A stretch of DNA of 64,000 nucleotides from Nitrosopumilaceae archaeon (GCA_028279545.1 JANQNN010000012.1:1-64000), one strand, 5' to 3'; counted from the first letter of the stretch, positions 17,653 to 26,864 are shown. Notes: a model not told the origin generated them from the sequence alone. Numbers and translations are program-made.

Positions 17653-18609
17653 ATGAGTGAAACTGAAGTTTATCGAACATCCCCTGCAAGGACCGGCAAA
17701 ATGATGGTCATTATGCTCGGCATTTGTATTGTAGGAGGAGCTATTTTCTTTGGAATGTGGGATTATTGGCTATCACAACCACCCCCTGTAGTTGAAATGA
17801 TGAGTGGAGCTGCAGATGACCATGGAGCACCAGCCGTTGCAACAGGAGAAACCATTACGGTGGATTTGCAATTTGTTCAAACTCCAGATGGATTTACGGA
17901 TTTGGCTTTTAATGCACTGACAGGAGAACCTGGACACAATCCAACAATTAATGCAGCAGTTGGAGATAAAATAATTTTCAACGTGTTAAACCAAGATGGA
18001 GGTTTTCATGCATTTGGTGTAACTGCTGATGAAGAAGGATTTTCGGGAATTATACCTGGAAGTGAGGTAGCTTCTGCTTCTGCTCCATTACCAAAAGGAG
18101 AATCTGGATCATCTGAATTTGTTCCAGGTGAAGAAGGTACTTACTATTACATTTGTACTGTTCCAGGTCATAGAGAACTCGGAATGGTTGGAGAAATTAT
18201 TGTAGGTGCAGCAGAGGGACCTGCAGAAGCAGCCGCTCCAACTGGTGTAAGTCATGACTTTTCAGTTGACTTTGTAGAGTCTGAAGATGGGTTTAGTGAT
18301 CTGGCGTTTGATGCATTAACAGGTGAACCAGGACACAACCCAGACTTTGTTGTAAACTCAGGTGATGAGGTTACCTTTACTGCAACAAATGCTGGAAATG
18401 GATTCCATGCTTTTGGAGTTGTAGCTTCTCCTGATGATTTTAATAATTCACTTTGGGGCTCTGAAATTGCCTCACCAACTGCACCTCTAAAGGCTGGTGA
18501 GTCTGGAAGTACTACCTTTACTGCAGGTGCTCCTGGAACTTACTATTACATTTGTACGGTTCCAGGACATGCCGCACTTGGAATGCAAGGATCATTTATT
18601 GTAGAATAA
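17653..18609 (+). CDS. Oxidase-associated membrane protein with two blue-copper (plastocyanin-like) domains
   Basis: 318 residues. An N-terminal membrane helix (about 16-38) is followed by two similar cupredoxin domains, about 66-187 and 200-318. Each has a complete type 1 copper set: GFHAFGV for the first His and YYYICTVPGH..LGM for Cys, His and Met. The duplication is recent enough that FDALTGEPGHNP is nearly identical in both. It probably carries electrons to the CuA subunit outside the membrane. It begins 12 bases after coxA with an A-rich purine leader. Confidence 0.88.
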   Translation: MSETEVYRTSPARTGKMMVIMLGICIVGGAIFFGMWDYWLSQPPPVVEMMSGAADDHGAPAVATGETITVDLQFVQTPDGFTDLAFNALTGEPGHNPTINAAVGDKIIFNVLNQDGGFHAFGVTADEEGFSGIIPGSEVASASAPLPKGESGSSEFVPGEEGTYYYICTVPGHRELGMVGEIIVGAAEGPAEAAAPTGVSHDFSVDFVESEDGFSDLAFDALTGEPGHNPDFVVNSGDEVTFTATNAGNGFHAFGVVASPDDFNNSLWGSEIASPTAPLKAGESGSTTFTAGAPGTYYYICTVPGHAALGMQGSFIVE

Positions 18610-18611
18610 TT

Positions 18612-19055
18612 TTGGCTATTCAATATCTTGCTTTATCAACTCTGATAATTCTATATTCTCTAATGTTTGTTGGTGGATATGTTTCTGCTGCTGGACTTGG
18701 ATTAACTTGCCCAGAATGGCCTCTATGTCCTAACGGTATTTTTCCAGATGAAGAATATTTTATTGAATGGGTTCATAGATTAATTGCTGCCACTACAGGT
18801 ACACTAGTAATTGCAACTGCGGTGGCTAGCTGGATTAATAAAAATGCAGGAAGAAAAATAAAATTTACCAGCACATTTGCAGCTACACTTGTGGTTACAC
18901 AAATTTCTTTAGGCGCCCTAGTTATTGATTTAAAACTTCATGCAGTTTTAGTTGCAATTCACTTAGGAGTTGGAGTTTTATTATTTGCAATGGTTCTGCT
19001 AACTACATTATTTGCATTTAAAATCACACGATCAACTATAGAAACTAAAAACTAA
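18612..19055 (+). CDS. ctaA: Haem A synthase, half-size (CtaA/COX15-like)
   Basis: About 147 residues from TTG 18612. A longer frame overlaps the cupredoxin gene in another frame and is not used. Four helices are present. GLGLTCPEWPLCPNG gives the Cys pair and EWVHRLIAATTG the haem-ligating His of the first CtaA half; LHAVLVAIHLGVG gives the next two His. Archaeal CtaA is often four-helix and works as a dimer. It converts haem O to haem A for the oxidase encoded just upstream. Confidence 0.85.
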   Translation: MAIQYLALSTLIILYSLMFVGGYVSAAGLGLTCPEWPLCPNGIFPDEEYFIEWVHRLIAATTGTLVIATAVASWINKNAGRKIKFTSTFAATLVVTQISLGALVIDLKLHAVLVAIHLGVGVLLFAMVLLTTLFAFKITRSTIETKN

Positions 19056-19569
19056 ATTTGGACTTTAGTTTCTTTGGGAAATAAACATAGGCTATTACTA
19101 CTGTCATTCCAACTGCGCCAACTGTTATTGCTATAAAAAAGATATAGCCAAACGGACTTTGGGTTCCCATGTTAAAGGTATAAGTAAGAATTTCTTTAGC
19201 ATCTTTCATATCATACAAGTCTACTCTAACAATATGATTTCCTGAATTTTTCCAGACAAAGTCCATATCTACATGTCCTCCTTGGTATGATTTTGGAGGT
19301 ATGGCTTCAATTTGTTGTCCATTAAAAAAAATCCTTACCCCAAGAGTAAAGTTGTCTACTTCTTCAAAGTCTGCATCAGTTACTCTAAACAAAATTTGCG
19401 AAGGTTCACCTATTTGGGGAAATTCAGGTAAAGTCGCCACCTGAACTCTATAACCACCTAGGGTAGATTCAGCAGAATTAAAGAAAGAGTGTCCATTTGC
19501 CTCAGAAAAAATTGGTATTATTAAAAGCAGTAAAAAACCCATCAAAATTCCTGATCGTAAATTTTTCAT
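19045..19569 (-). CDS. Exported YtkA/FixH-like beta protein with C-terminal anchor
   Basis: 174 residues: a signal peptide (MKNLRSGILMGFLLLLIIPI up to about residue 24), a beta-sandwich domain (GYRVQVATLPEFPQIGEP, ILFRVTDADF, FNGQQIEAIPPK) and a membrane helix at about 143-163 before a basic tail. The pattern is like YtkA-type domains seen near copper and oxidase genes. It overlaps ctaA tail to tail by 11 bases. Function is inference. Confidence 0.6.
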   Translation of the reverse strand: MKNLRSGILMGFLLLLIIPIFSEANGHSFFNSAESTLGGYRVQVATLPEFPQIGEPSQILFRVTDADFEEVDNFTLGVRIFFNGQQIEAIPPKSYQGGHVDMDFVWKNSGNHIVRVDLYDMKDAKEILTYTFNMGTQSPFGYIFFIAITVGAVGMTVVIAYVYFPKKLKSKFSF

Positions 19570-19635
19570 TCAAATTATTGAAATTAGTTCATGAATATAG
19601 TGTTAATCAATTTGAACTGGAAAATCTTCAAAACC

Positions 19636-19642
19636 TTTAAAT
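19636..19642 (+). promoter_or_regulatory. TATA box of the SRPBCC gene
   Basis: TTTAAAT is about 25-31 bases before the TTG at 19667. This is the standard layout for a leaderless transcript in these archaea and supports the TTG start. Confidence 0.55.
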
Positions 19643-19666
19643 CCTTATCGGCGAGACATTCATTCG

Positions 19667-20269
19667 TTGACTGTAGTTAGTAAATCAATCGATATTAAAA
19701 CCCCAGTTGAAAATGTTTTCACCTATTTTGCAAGACCAGAACATGTCTCCGATCAAATCAAGAATGATTCTGTAGGAATGACAGTAGTTCCCATGGATAT
19801 TAAAGAAGGAATGGGTGTTGGAACAACCTTTAGAGTAATTGGAGATTTTAATGGCAAACGCCTAGAGTGGGATTGTGAAACAACAGAATTTATCAGAAAT
19901 GAAAAAATTTCAGCAAAACAAATTGAAGGTCCATTCAAAAAATGGCAAATTACTAATGAATTCAAATCTCTAGGTGAAAATCTTACTAGAGTTACCATGA
20001 CAGTGGATTATCAGATGCCATTTGGTCCTTTAGGTTCAATTCTGGACAAAGCAAAGTTTGCAAGTTCTGCTGAAAAAGGTATGGAAACTGCATTATACAA
20101 TGTTAGAGGTTTACTTGAAGGAAACGGTTCAATTCCTGTATACATAACATTAGATGCATACCAAAAACTGCTAGCTGAGAAGAAAAAGATGAATGATGTT
20201 CCAGTTTCAACTGTTCTTACAGCAATTCTAGAAAAATACAACGAAGTAGAAGCTACTGCACAAAAATAA
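19667..20269 (+). CDS. SRPBCC (START-like) family protein with C-terminal helical extension
   Basis: 200 residues from TTG. Residues 1-150 follow the polyketide-cyclase/START-like fold: KSIDIKTPVENVFTYFARPE, GMGVGTTFRVIGDFNG, EWDCETTEF, and a long C-terminal helix. Such proteins bind hydrophobic ligands. The last 45 residues (ITLDAYQKLLAEKKKMNDVP) form an extra helical segment I do not recognise. Ligand unknown. Confidence 0.75.
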   Translation: MTVVSKSIDIKTPVENVFTYFARPEHVSDQIKNDSVGMTVVPMDIKEGMGVGTTFRVIGDFNGKRLEWDCETTEFIRNEKISAKQIEGPFKKWQITNEFKSLGENLTRVTMTVDYQMPFGPLGSILDKAKFASSAEKGMETALYNVRGLLEGNGSIPVYITLDAYQKLLAEKKKMNDVPVSTVLTAILEKYNEVEATAQK

Positions 20270-20325
20270 TTTTTTTCATTTTTAATCTTAAGATTAATAA
20301 TAACACTAGGCTCAGCTAGATTTAT

Positions 20326-20399
20326 GGGTCTATGGCGCAGCCAGGTAGCGCACCGGACTCTTAATCCGGTTGTCGAGGGTCCGAATCCCTCTAGACCCG
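20326..20399 (+). tRNA. tRNA-Lys (anticodon CTT)
   Basis: A full cloverleaf: acceptor GGGTCTA/TAGACCC, anticodon stem CCGGA/TCCGG around loop CTCTTAA (anticodon CTT), T arm GAGGG-TCCGAAT-CCCTC, discriminator G at 20399. CCA is not encoded and no intron is present. A TATA-like TTAATAATAA lies about 25-30 bases upstream. Confidence 0.95.
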
Positions 20400-20592
20400 C
20401 TTTTTAAAAACGATCATATTTTTTAAAAATTCATTCTTTGGAATTTCTCTTATCTGACAATATTTCTAAATCGAATTGTAATTCTTTTGGTAATCCTATC
20501 CACCACTCATTGTTTTTCATACTTTAATCGAAATAATTTTTTGGCTTATAGATCTTTCTAAATTAAATTTGTTTTATTTTTTAAATTTACTA

Positions 20593-21150
20593 TTATTCTA
20601 ATTTTTTAATTAAAGTAAATCTAATTTTTTCAGGTTCAATATCTTCATGCATATCTACATCGCTGATAATTTTTACTTTATAATTACTCCATCTTTCTAA
20701 CATGTTTCTACCTTTAAAAATATCATCAATCTTTGATTCATTTTTTGAAAACGTTTCACAATTTGCAATATATTTTCGAGAAACCCGATACATTTCAGAC
20801 ACTCCTTTATTCAGATCCTCATCATTAAGACAATTCAAAAATTTATGTGTAAAAATAAAATCAATTGAAGAATCCTCAAATGGAAGGTCTGTGATAGAAT
20901 GTTTTTTGAATGTAAATTTTGGGTTTTTCTTTTTTGCCATATCTAATGCTAAATCATTCAAGTCAACTCCATAAATCTCAACAGTGTCAGGAAAAAGTCT
21001 TAAATCAATTCCAGTACCACATCCAACCTCTAATACACTTGAACAGCGCAAGGAAATCGCCAAATCTCGAATGAATTTAGAAAATTCCTCATTATATCGG
21101 GACTCGTTTTCTTTGGCATAATTATCCCAAAATTCCTGATTATAACTCAT
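20593..21150 (-). CDS. SAM-dependent class I methyltransferase
   Basis: 185 residues. SAM motif I is VLEVGCGTGIDLRLF at about residue 38, motif II IYGVDLNDLALDMAKKK, and the post-I region has SITDLPFEDSSIDFIFTHKFLNCL, typical of Methyltransf_11. Nothing nearby tells the substrate. It is read in the same direction as the small Cys protein and ilvE upstream. Confidence 0.8.
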   Translation of the reverse strand: MSYNQEFWDNYAKENESRYNEEFSKFIRDLAISLRCSSVLEVGCGTGIDLRLFPDTVEIYGVDLNDLALDMAKKKNPKFTFKKHSITDLPFEDSSIDFIFTHKFLNCLNDEDLNKGVSEMYRVSRKYIANCETFSKNESKIDDIFKGRNMLERWSNYKVKIISDVDMHEDIEPEKIRFTLIKKLE

Positions 21151-21178
21151 GATATAATTCTCAAAACTCCTGTATTTG

Positions 21179-21349
21179 TTATTTGGTCAAATGGGCACAA
21201 TTACAAGGAATCATTTTGGTATCAAAGGTACAATCATGGGGTCCATCTGAGTTGCTCTCTACTGGAATTTCTTTCATACAATCCTCGTGTCTTCCTTTCC
21301 TACAAAACCAACAAATTTTTTCTGTATTTCCAGGCGCACAAGTTTCCAT
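21179..21349 (-). CDS. Small Cys-rich, probably zinc-binding protein
   Basis: 56 residues from the ATG at 21349 (METCAPGNTEKICWFCRKG); a longer frame begins upstream but overlaps ilvE. Eight Cys and several His (CWFCRKGRHEDCM, HDCTFDTKMIPCNCAH) suggest one or two zinc sites. Many proteins of this kind in archaea bind nucleic acid or partner proteins; nothing more specific can be said. Confidence 0.55.
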   Translation of the reverse strand: METCAPGNTEKICWFCRKGRHEDCMKEIPVESNSDGPHDCTFDTKMIPCNCAHLTK

Positions 21350-21387
21350 GTTATTCGTTAAGAAATCTCCATAAAAAGACTTCAGGT

Positions 21388-22302
21388 CTAGATATAGGTT
21401 AACCAAGGGAGAAATCTTTCATCTCTTCCCATTACGACTTCTGTAAAGGATTTCTGTAAGGCTTTTGTAATTTTTCCCATTTTTCCGTTTCCTATCTTTA
21501 CCTTATCGATTTGAGTCACTGATTTTACTTCAGCTGCAGTTCCTGTCATAAAAATCTCATCAGCTGCATACAAATCATCTCTATCCAAGTCTCTTTCAAT
21601 TACAAATCCTCCATTTTCTTCAATTATCTGAATTACACTATCTCTGGTAATTCCTTCCAATCCGCCAGCAGATAAGGGAGGTGTCTGAATAACGTCATCC
21701 TTGATGATAAAAATATTTTCTGCACTTCCTTCAGCTATTTTTCCTTGGGAGTTTAACATGATTGCTTCATCATATCCATTTTCAAGTGCCTCCACTCTTG
21801 CAAGAGCTGCATTAGAATAATTTGATGCAGCTTTTGCTTGCATTGGTTGTGACCTAGAATCAATTTTAATCCAACTTGAAACTTTACATTTAGAACCTGA
21901 AAATTTTCCTGCTTTAGATTCTCCCATTGCCCACTCCCAACAAGCAATTGACACATCAACTTTATTTTCAGTTGGAGTTAGACCCATTGCTCCATATCCA
22001 TAATATGCTAGCGGTCTTATGTAGCACTCTTTTAATCCACTTTCTTTTACTGTTTTTATAATTGCATCAAAAATCTCTTTTTTTGAAAACTGCATTTTCA
22101 TGGAATATAATTTTGCAGAATTGAAAAATCTATCATTGTGCTCTTCTAGCCGAAATATGGCAGAGCCATTTGATGTATTATAACATCTAATCCCTTCAAA
22201 AATAGATGTGGAATAATGTAACGCATGGGTTAGAACATGTACCTTGGCATCTTTGAATGGTACCAATTTTCCATTCATCCAGATTTTACCGGTTTCCTTC
22301 AT
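21388..22302 (-). CDS. ilvE: Branched-chain amino-acid aminotransferase
   Basis: 304 residues, usual length for IlvE. The start GKIWMNGKLVPFKDAKVHVL, SIFEGIRCYNT, the PLP-lysine segment QAKAASNYSNAALA and EGSAENIFI are all diagnostic of fold-type IV aminotransferases. It catalyses the last step of leucine, isoleucine and valine synthesis. Read on the minus strand with a short AT-rich leader. Confidence 0.9.
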   Translation of the reverse strand: MKETGKIWMNGKLVPFKDAKVHVLTHALHYSTSIFEGIRCYNTSNGSAIFRLEEHNDRFFNSAKLYSMKMQFSKKEIFDAIIKTVKESGLKECYIRPLAYYGYGAMGLTPTENKVDVSIACWEWAMGESKAGKFSGSKCKVSSWIKIDSRSQPMQAKAASNYSNAALARVEALENGYDEAIMLNSQGKIAEGSAENIFIIKDDVIQTPPLSAGGLEGITRDSVIQIIEENGGFVIERDLDRDDLYAADEIFMTGTAAEVKSVTQIDKVKIGNGKMGKITKALQKSFTEVVMGRDERFLPWLTYI

Positions 22303-22397
22303 AGCAGAGAGAAAATAATATGCTAATTTAAAGAATTATCTTTTATTCTAACGCTTAAACTAGAAACTAAATAATAAGCACGGAAGCTAAACAGTGT

Positions 22398-22598
22398 ATG
22401 AATTGGGTATTGGGTTTTACAGCAATTGCGCTACTCGTATTTGGCTTAATTGGCCAGGGCTTTGAAATGAGAAAAATTAGACTTTCATACCCAGATGAAG
22501 AAGGCTCACCAAAAATTTTTACAGATAAAAAAAATTTCAAATGGTATGCAATAATTGGCGTGGGAATGGTTTGTTGGTTTATAGCTGAGCGTACGTAA
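22398..22598 (+). CDS. Small two-helix membrane protein
   Basis: 66 residues. Helices at about 3-21 and 48-62 flank a polar loop (MRKIRLSYPDEEGSPKIF). It is divergent from ilvE and ends shortly before a possible RNA gene. Function unknown. Confidence 0.55.
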   Translation: MNWVLGFTAIALLVFGLIGQGFEMRKIRLSYPDEEGSPKIFTDKKNFKWYAIIGVGMVCWFIAERT

Positions 22599-22634
22599 AG
22601 AAACTATATAGATCAACTCTAAATACTAGTGACA

Positions 22635-22742
22635 AGTAATAATATTATCGCGTGTTGTAGGTAACGCCGGACTAAATCTAGATAACGGTCCAAGAACAAA
22701 CCTATGATGGCGCTACAGGGTGAGAACCCGTAGGGCCACTTA
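22635..22742 (+). ncRNA. Structured non-coding RNA candidate, unidentified
   Basis: This 108-base stretch between two genes has no convincing frame and is locally richer in G+C. It can form two strong hairpins: GGAC/GTCC around a 15-base loop (about 22669-22691), and a nearly perfect stem CTAC-A-GGG with CCC-GTAG closing on TGAGAA (about 22714-22734). A TATA-like ACTATATAG at about 22606 is placed right for a start near 22635. It lacks SRP and RNase P core motifs and a tRNA cloverleaf. An ATGATGG resembles a C box, but no D box is found. Confidence 0.45.
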
Positions 22743-22749
22743 TACTCAA

Positions 22750-24165
22750 TTAAACAAAACTAATTTTTGATGTTTCAGTATGGATAGCCCTTATTGCCTT
22801 TTTGATATTATCCTCAGCGTCCTCAACTACAATAATTATTCTTGAAGTTTCTTCTTGTGCATCCATATTTAGAATATTTAGTCCCGCTTCTCCAATCTTT
22901 GCACTGGTTCGTGATGCTACTTGTTGAACTCTCCACATTTCATCTCCAATTAATGTAATGACGCCTCGGTTGTATGTTATTTTGGCAAGCGAATCAAAAC
23001 CCAAAAAATATTTTTCATTACGTTTAACATAATCAGCATCTAAAAATAACATTCGTGAAAACTCAATACCATCTTTTGTGAATGGTGATAAAATAATAAA
23101 TTCGCTATAGCGTTTGTCTTTCTCAAGTGATGTAAGCAGTTTTTGAATCCAGTTTGTTTCAATTCGAAATATTGCACAATTCTTTTTTCCCGTTACAATT
23201 TTAATTGGATGCCCGTTTTTTTTATCTGGGACTCGCTTTATTGTAGTTATTTTCGTTGGATTTGTCATGTTGGTGACAATTATTGGTATATCGACTCCAT
23301 TTTCCAAGATTTCTTTTATTGCAATTGGATCTAAAATTTTCATTCCAAACATTCCCGCTAATCTTGCTTCATTGTAGGATAATTGATCAACTTCACTAAG
23401 ATCTGTTTCAACTATTTTAGGATCAGCTGAAACTACGGCACTATCTTTTTCAAAATCAACTCTAGTTTCATATTTTTTATGAAATAGTATTCCAAGATCT
23501 GCAGCCGTTCTATCCGAACCTCCTCTTTCATATGTGGTGGTTATTCCATCTGGGGTTTTTCCAATAAATCCTCCAATTGTGACCACCTCATTTTGCTCTA
23601 CAAGCTTTTCTGTGTGATCAAGCTGAGCTTTTGATTCTACTGGAAGAAAATTTGTAGATTCGATATTTTTATCAGTAATTATTGGCCAATTATCAAAATC
23701 TACAGAACCTGATTTAATTCCATTACTTTGTAAAATGTAATTCATTACATGAGACATTAAAATTTCTCCGGTAAAAGCAAGAGCATTAGACCGTATTTCA
23801 TTTGCAAACTCTTTTTTTTCAGAAGCCTCACCTAATGCACTTTGAGATTTTTCTAAGAATGAATTGATTATTCTATTACAGTCTTCTTTTTTTTCTGAAC
23901 TTACAAATTCCAAAATTTTCTGGTAAGAAGATTTTACTGCACCTAAAGAATAGGAATTTCCGTTTTCTGCATTTTTTCCCTGTTCTAAAACTACATCTGT
24001 CAAGGATCGTTTTTGACCTTCGGCAATAGTAAGGGGTGCTGAAAATACAGCTATAATTTTCGAGTCTGTTTTCAAATTTTTTATTCTTTCAACTATTGTT
24101 GGAACAAATTTCCCGTCTGGACCAATTGCGCTTCCACCAAACTTGGCTACAATCAATTTTTCCAT
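22750..24165 (-). CDS. lysC: Aspartate kinase
   Basis: 471 residues. The kinase N-terminus is LIVAKFGGSAIGPDGK, GGFIGKTPDGITTTYERGGSDRTAADLG provides the nucleotide and aspartate site, and KILDPIAIKEILE closes the kinase domain. The C-terminal 160 residues form two ACT-type regulatory domains (RGVITLIGDEM and IIVVEDAEDNI). It phosphorylates aspartate for lysine, threonine and methionine synthesis and is probably feedback-controlled through the ACT domains. Confidence 0.9.
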   Translation of the reverse strand: MEKLIVAKFGGSAIGPDGKFVPTIVERIKNLKTDSKIIAVFSAPLTIAEGQKRSLTDVVLEQGKNAENGNSYSLGAVKSSYQKILEFVSSEKKEDCNRIINSFLEKSQSALGEASEKKEFANEIRSNALAFTGEILMSHVMNYILQSNGIKSGSVDFDNWPIITDKNIESTNFLPVESKAQLDHTEKLVEQNEVVTIGGFIGKTPDGITTTYERGGSDRTAADLGILFHKKYETRVDFEKDSAVVSADPKIVETDLSEVDQLSYNEARLAGMFGMKILDPIAIKEILENGVDIPIIVTNMTNPTKITTIKRVPDKKNGHPIKIVTGKKNCAIFRIETNWIQKLLTSLEKDKRYSEFIILSPFTKDGIEFSRMLFLDADYVKRNEKYFLGFDSLAKITYNRGVITLIGDEMWRVQQVASRTSAKIGEAGLNILNMDAQEETSRIIIVVEDAEDNIKKAIRAIHTETSKISFV

Positions 24166-24214
24166 GATTATCTACAAAACCAAATTGCCTTCTATTAATG
24201 GTTTGATTGGATTC

Positions 24215-25227
24215 TTAGTTTAACAATTCTTGGATAATTTTGGCAGCCTTTTGAGCACCACTGCTTTTTACAGGATTTCTCTTTTCTTCAATCTTTTGGT
24301 AAATTAATTCCTCTAACCGATTAATGTCTTCAAAGACAAAACCCTCTTCTTTGGCATTATCTTCTTGCTCAAAGTGTCCTCTTATTGGAATAAAAATTGA
24401 TGGTGTTCCAAATTCTTTGGCTTCATCAATTGTTGATTTTCCTGCCAATGAAATTAGTAAATCAGCAGCATAGATTATCTCATGAAGATTATTTACAAAA
24501 CCTAAATTTCTAAATTTTTTAAAATTTTTTTTAAGTGAAGGTCCTGCAACTAAAACAATTTCAAACTCATTTTCTTCTGGAAATATTTCTAAAACTTTTT
24601 CAATTAAAAATAATCCAGCATCTGTTCCACCAATAGCCACTACAATTGTTTTTTTATCAAAAGAAAATTTTTCTCTTAAATTAGATCTGGAAAAACTTGT
24701 TTGCCTTACAATTGGTCCCACTCTTATGATGTTTCCTTCATTATCCCCTACTTCGGGAATAATTACAGTATTGCATTTTTCAATTATTTTTTTCATTGAT
24801 TTATTCATTTTTTTTTCTATAATTGATGAAAATCCATTTGTAAATCTAGTCTCTAAAATATCAGTAACTAAAACCGTAGGAATTTTTTTTTCTTGAGATA
24901 TAGTAAGTGATGCAAAATCCTCATCACTTACCACAATTTTTGGATTATCTCTTTCTATAATTTTGTTTGATTTTTTTTACAATCCTTATAATATTGAAAA
25001 TAACTCCAAAGCCATTTGGCAGAATTTTTTAGGCCACCATTTTCAACAATAAATTGTGGCGGCATGTAAACATTTTCTACATTAAAATTCAAATTTTGTA
25101 AAATTTTAGCAGCACCCTCTCCTGTAACAAAATTTGTAGAGATATCAGTGAGGTTATTTGCTATTGCAATATCTCGAGTTACATGTCCTAAACCTATGGG
25201 ACTCGAAAAAAAATCCATGTCAATCAT
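24215..25227 (-). pseudogene. MurG-like glycosyltransferase interrupted by a frameshift at an A8 run
   Basis: Two frames together make one GT-B glycosyltransferase. The N-terminal part begins MIDMDFFSSPIGLGHVTRDI (ATG at 25227) and stops after KKNQTKL. The rest continues in another frame as IIERDNPKIVVSDEDFASLT and runs to 24215, with VVAIGGTDAGLFLIEKVL, SLAGKSTIDEAKEFG and FIPIRGHFEQEDNA of the UDP-GlcNAc transferase type. The frames join at the T8 run 24971-24978 (A8 in the mRNA); one more A would restore the gene. It could be sequencing error, decay, slippage, or two chains that reassociate. Confidence 0.7.
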
Positions 25228-25306
25228 AATTTTGTTAAATCCTGAAGAAATTTCTAGATTTCTTATTGTCTCAAAGTTTAAATGGATTTTAACAAGGTAG
25301 GTTTCT

Positions 25307-25381
25307 GGGCTCATAGTCCAGATCGGTTATGACGTCGCCCTTACACGGCGAAGATCCGGGGTTCAAATCCCCGTGGGCCCA
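25307..25381 (+). tRNA. tRNA-Val (anticodon TAC), integration target
   Basis: Acceptor GGGCTCA with TGGGCCC (one G-T pair), anticodon stem TCGCC/GGCGA around CTTACAC (anticodon TAC), T arm CCGGG-GTTCAAAT-CCCCG, discriminator A 25381. The 3' part from 25362 is repeated at 37173, and an integrase gene follows at once, so this tRNA has been the attachment site of two elements and remains intact. Confidence 0.95.
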
Positions 25382-25383
25382 TC
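25362..25383 (+). repeat. att site, tRNA-proximal copy
   Basis: A 22-base segment running from the T loop to two bases past the discriminator of tRNA-Val, identical to 37173-37194. Beyond the repeat the two flanks differ. This is the classic footprint of a tyrosine integrase at a tRNA 3' end. Confidence 0.9.
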
Positions 25384-25424
25384 CTACTTTAGTGACTGAA
25401 ATAGTCCCACTTACTAATAATAGT

Positions 25425-26810
25425 ATGAAGATAGGATTAGATAATATGGAAAACAATGCATATTCTAATTTTATTGATTCAATAAGAAATCCTGAAACCA
25501 AGCGTGGCTATGTCAGAAACCTGAAGCGATTCTTGAACCTGATACCAGATGATATATTTGTAAAATATTTGGGGATGGTTCCAAAATCAAGGGAGTTAGA
25601 AGATTTAACAAATGCCTTTATCGGCATTGCAAAAAAAGATATCAACGTCACAAAGTCATTAATCAGATCATATGTCAAACAGATAAAGCAAGAGGTTGAA
25701 TCAGGTCAAATAAGCCCAAACACTGTTTCAAACAGACTAAAGCCGATTAAGGCCTTGTTTGCAGCAAATGAGATTGACATGTCTTGGACAATAATTAACA
25801 AAATGTTTCCAAGAGAGACAAAAAGTGAGGATAGAGCATACACTAGGGAAGAAATCTCAAAGATGATAAAACACTGCACTGACATTACAGACAAGGTTAT
25901 CATTTTGATGTTCTCTTCTGGGGGGTTCAGATTGGAATCATGGGACTTTTTTTGTTGGAAAGATGTTGTATTTTTTAAGGATAAGGCAAACAAGTACAAG
26001 GGAGCTGCCTTGCGTGTTTACCGGGGAGATCCAGAAGAATACTGGACATTCGTCACTCCTGAAACTTGTGAGGCTTTGATGTTATACAGAGAAGAATGGA
26101 GATCCAGATTCTTGAGATATCCTGATGAAAATGATCCAGTTGTTGCATCTACAAGATTTGATAGACCCGTACGCCTCAGACAAAAAGGAATTCGCTCTAG
26201 AGTTGATAAAATCGTAACCAAGATTGGTCTGAGAGATCAATCAAAGAAAAAACAAAGAAGGTATGAGGTAAAACTTGACCATGGTTTTAGAAAGTATTTC
26301 AATACCATGATGAGACGTGCAAAGGTCAACTACCTAGACAAAGAAGATATGATGGGTCACAAGGTAGGGCTTGAGAAAAATTACGAGAGGTATCAAGAAG
26401 AAGATTTTGAACGATTTCCAGAATATCAAAAGGCAATTCCTTATCTCACTATATCAGATGAGGAGAGATTACGATTTGAAAATCAACAAAAACAAGATGA
26501 ACTTGAAGAGGTTGAAAAGAAAAATCTAGAGCTTCAAGACCTTGCAAAAAGAATCGATGAGCTGGAAAACGGACCCAAGGCAAGATGGAATGATTTTTAC
26601 AAAGATCTCTTCAAAGTACAGGAAAACCCAGAAAAAAAAATTACTCTTATGGTATTTCAGATGTGGTTTGAAATGAGGGCAACAGAAGAAGAAAAACGAG
26701 ACATCTGGAAAAAGATTCAGGAAGCAAAAAGAAATGGAAAAACCTTTGATGTATCAGAATTTGGGGAATCAAAAGGACTGAGTTTCGATAATTTGTATTC
26801 AGAAAAATAG
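25425..26810 (+). CDS. Tyrosine integrase of element A
   Basis: 461 residues from ATG 25425 (or ATG 25446). The frame is open into the tRNA but that part is not coding. A SAM-like N-terminal domain (FIDSIRNPETKRGYVRNLKRFL) precedes the catalytic domain: Arg in FSSGGFRLESWD, Lys region with YRGDPEEYW, H-x-x-R in LDHGFRKYFN, His in MMGHKVGLEK and Tyr in NYERY. A coiled coil follows (about residues 350-400). All catalytic residues are kept. It is clearly homologous to the integrase at 37240 and should recombine the tRNA-Val att sites. Confidence 0.92.
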   Translation: MKIGLDNMENNAYSNFIDSIRNPETKRGYVRNLKRFLNLIPDDIFVKYLGMVPKSRELEDLTNAFIGIAKKDINVTKSLIRSYVKQIKQEVESGQISPNTVSNRLKPIKALFAANEIDMSWTIINKMFPRETKSEDRAYTREEISKMIKHCTDITDKVIILMFSSGGFRLESWDFFCWKDVVFFKDKANKYKGAALRVYRGDPEEYWTFVTPETCEALMLYREEWRSRFLRYPDENDPVVASTRFDRPVRLRQKGIRSRVDKIVTKIGLRDQSKKKQRRYEVKLDHGFRKYFNTMMRRAKVNYLDKEDMMGHKVGLEKNYERYQEEDFERFPEYQKAIPYLTISDEERLRFENQQKQDELEEVEKKNLELQDLAKRIDELENGPKARWNDFYKDLFKVQENPEKKITLMVFQMWFEMRATEEEKRDIWKKIQEAKRNGKTFDVSEFGESKGLSFDNLYSEK

Positions 26811-26853
26811 TTTGGAAATAGAAACATCAAGAGGAAAATTTCATTCTTAAGTT

Positions 26854-26864
26854 CAGGGTCCCTG
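26854..26864. other. Short perfect palindrome after the integrase
   Basis: CAGGGTCCCTG is a perfect odd palindrome in the gap between the integrase end and the convergent GHKL gene. It may contribute to transcript ending or be a protein site; there is no supporting poly-T run directly after it. Confidence 0.25.

Noticed and set aside
25329-25424. N-terminal extension of integrase A into tRNA-Val
   Set aside because: The bases are the tRNA and its flank; ATG 25425 gives a normal integrase start.
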